A stretch of 64,000 bases of DNA, taken from contig DRNU01000151.1 of the NCBI GenBank assembly GCA_011374975.1, positions 19,935 through 83,934 of the forward strand, written 5' to 3'. Positions 62,936 to 64,000 of the stretch are shown piece by piece. The stretch's first letter is position 1, and each line of letters starts with the position of its first letter. The notes beneath the pieces were generated by a model that saw nothing but the letters and a program-made list of their open reading frames with translations, did not search any database and had not been told where the DNA came from. Source of the DNA: Gammaproteobacteria bacterium. Lineage in GTDB: Bacteria; Pseudomonadota; Gammaproteobacteria; DSM-19610. A program made the position numbers and the translations under genes.

Positions 62936-63901
62936 ATGATCATCAAGCCCGTCCAGGTCATCGAAACCAATTCCGTCGAGGAATACCATTTCGTGGGCGG
63001 CTACGGCGAACGCATCACCCTGCAGGCAGCGCCGCTGCTGGGCACCATCGGCCGGCTGTCGGACGACGAAGACACGGCGGCTTTTTTCGCCATTCCCAAT
63101 TTCAACGACCGCAAGACGCGGGTCACCTGGTTCAGCCACAACAAGGGACGCCTGGAGCCGTTCTGGGAACTCGGCGATGACCGCCAGCAAACTGTCCTGG
63201 AAGCACTGAAAAAGGTCAGCGCCGAAATCGGGCAGGTGACGCAGCGCCTGGCAAGCCTGCCGGCCGCCGAAGCCGGCACCTATGCGCAACTGATACCTTT
63301 GCTGCTCAACCTGCCCGAACCGGTCGAGTATCACCTGTACCTGATCGATGCAAAACCCGTGGTCACCCACTGGGGCATGAGCAAGCAGAAGACCGGCGCC
63401 TCACACGATACCCTCACCCCCTTCATCGCCGGCTGGGAGGAACGCCTGCAGGCACGCAAACGCCAGGCCGAGGAAGAAGCGCGCAACGCCGCGCGCGAAC
63501 GCTCTTTTCTGGGACGCCTTACGCGGGCCGGCGCCCGTAATGGAGCGGTGACTGTGTCACTGCTGTGGAATGACTGCAACGACCTGGACCTGCACGTGGA
63601 GTGCCCGGACGGGCAGACCATCAATTTCGAGCACAAGCTGGCCTGCGGCGGCATCCTGGATATCGATCGCAACGCCCACCCCAACGCCCTCACGCGCGAA
63701 CCGGTGGAGAACATTGTATGGACGCGGCAACCGGAGGTGCGCGGCAGCTATACCATCCATGTGCACCACTACCGGCAGTTCGACGAGACCACACCATCCA
63801 GCGCATTTGAACTGCGGCTCAAGCGCGGCAGCAAGGTGCAGCATTTCAAGGGTATTGTCAGCCAGGGCGAACGGGTGGAAGTTACCCGCTTCAAGGTTTG
63901 A
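62936..63901 (+). CDS. SrfA-type N-domain fused to DUF2135-like domain
   Basis: From the ATG at 62936 (GGAG 5 nt upstream) the product is 321 aa. Residues 1-170 repeat the SrfA module (FFAIPNFNDRKTRVTWFS, then HLYLIDAKPVVTHWGMSKQ). A charged helix (ERLQARKRQAEEEARNAARE) leads to a DUF2135/YfaP-like beta domain (LLWNDCNDLDLHVECPDGQT, IDRNAHPNALTREPVENIVW). It has no membrane helix, so it is probably the cytosolic member. It diverges from the operon and shares its promoter gap. Confidence 0.8.
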   Translation: MIIKPVQVIETNSVEEYHFVGGYGERITLQAAPLLGTIGRLSDDEDTAAFFAIPNFNDRKTRVTWFSHNKGRLEPFWELGDDRQQTVLEALKKVSAEIGQVTQRLASLPAAEAGTYAQLIPLLLNLPEPVEYHLYLIDAKPVVTHWGMSKQKTGASHDTLTPFIAGWEERLQARKRQAEEEARNAARERSFLGRLTRAGARNGAVTVSLLWNDCNDLDLHVECPDGQTINFEHKLACGGILDIDRNAHPNALTREPVENIVWTRQPEVRGSYTIHVHHYRQFDETTPSSAFELRLKRGSKVQHFKGIVSQGERVEVTRFKV

Positions 63902-64000
63902 TCAGAAAACTTTTTCGCCGCTTGCCTTCAGGCGCTCGGCGGCCTGCCGCATGTAGTCGATGTCCTGCGCCAGGGCGGGCCGCTGACGACGGTTGAGGTC
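63902..64000 (-). CDS. C-terminal end of an unidentified gene
   Basis: A minus-strand frame enters from the right edge and ends DYMRQAAERLKASGEKVF at the stop at 63904-63902, directly next to the convergent gene's stop. The 32 visible residues are helical. The family cannot be named from this piece; it may belong to the srf group. Confidence 0.5.
   Translation of the reverse strand, partial: DLNRRQRPALAQDIDYMRQAAERLKASGEKVF

Overview
The window reads as a chromosomal segment of a chemolithoautotrophic, probably sulfur-oxidising gammaproteobacterium. The main evidence is a form IA RuBisCO operon (cbbL, cbbS, cbbQ, cbbO and linked genes) with a divergent cbbR, plus sulfur-relay genes (a TusA-like protein and a tandem-rhodanese sulfurtransferase). 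Most genes are on the minus strand. I found no rRNA, tRNA, CRISPR array or intact insertion sequence. All family calls come from reading motifs by eye, without database searches.

Layout: (1) 1-5.3 kb: start of an RND-efflux adaptor running off the left edge; a three-gene unit of an M43 metalloprotease with a Lys/Asp/Pro repeat tail, a graspetide-type ATP-grasp ligase and a small secreted protein; then a CARDB lipoprotein. (2) 5.4-13.8 kb: the carbon-fixation operon, transcribed leftwards cbbL-cbbS-orf-cbbQ-cbbO-orf-aldolase, with a strong hairpin after cbbS, a terminator after the aldolase and cbbR diverging. (3) 13.8-21.5 kb: an FG-GAP/ASPIC repeat protein, three overlapping genes that look like hydrogen cyanide synthase (hcnABC), a rhodanese and a LysR regulator. 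(4) 21.5-25.8 kb: a DUF1513-type propeller protein, an FkbM methyltransferase, HtpX, a DUF2892 membrane protein behind an AT-rich dyad, and a DUF2278/lamin-tail protein. (5) 26-43.2 kb: two very large membrane P-loop NTPases (1498 and 1379 aa) on either side of an AI-2E-type permease, glutamate decarboxylase and a Ser/Thr kinase-FHA-PP2C operon. The second NTPase has an EVE-like domain and follows a lipoprotein gene that contains a perfect 32-bp palindrome. (6) 43.8-45.8 kb: a TetR (NemR-like) electrophile-response unit with two identical 16-bp operator copies, TusA, a tautomerase, and a recombination scar joining a secreted protein to the back half of glyoxalase I. (7) 46.0-63.9 kb: an eleven-gene minus-strand operon plus one divergent gene built around SrfA/SrfB/SrfC-like proteins. 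It combines an actin/Hsp70-fold ATPase, a dynamin-like GTPase, two vWA proteins, a Sel1 membrane protein, an FtsX/MacB-type ABC transporter, a SUMF1-like protein and two coiled-coil lipoproteins. The tail of one more gene enters at the right edge.

The best candidates for under-described biology are the Srf envelope machine (46-63.9 kb), where three paralogous SrfA-type N-domains carry three different outputs; the protease/ATP-grasp pair, where the repeat tail could itself be the ligase substrate; and the large NTPases with membrane segments between Walker A and Walker B.
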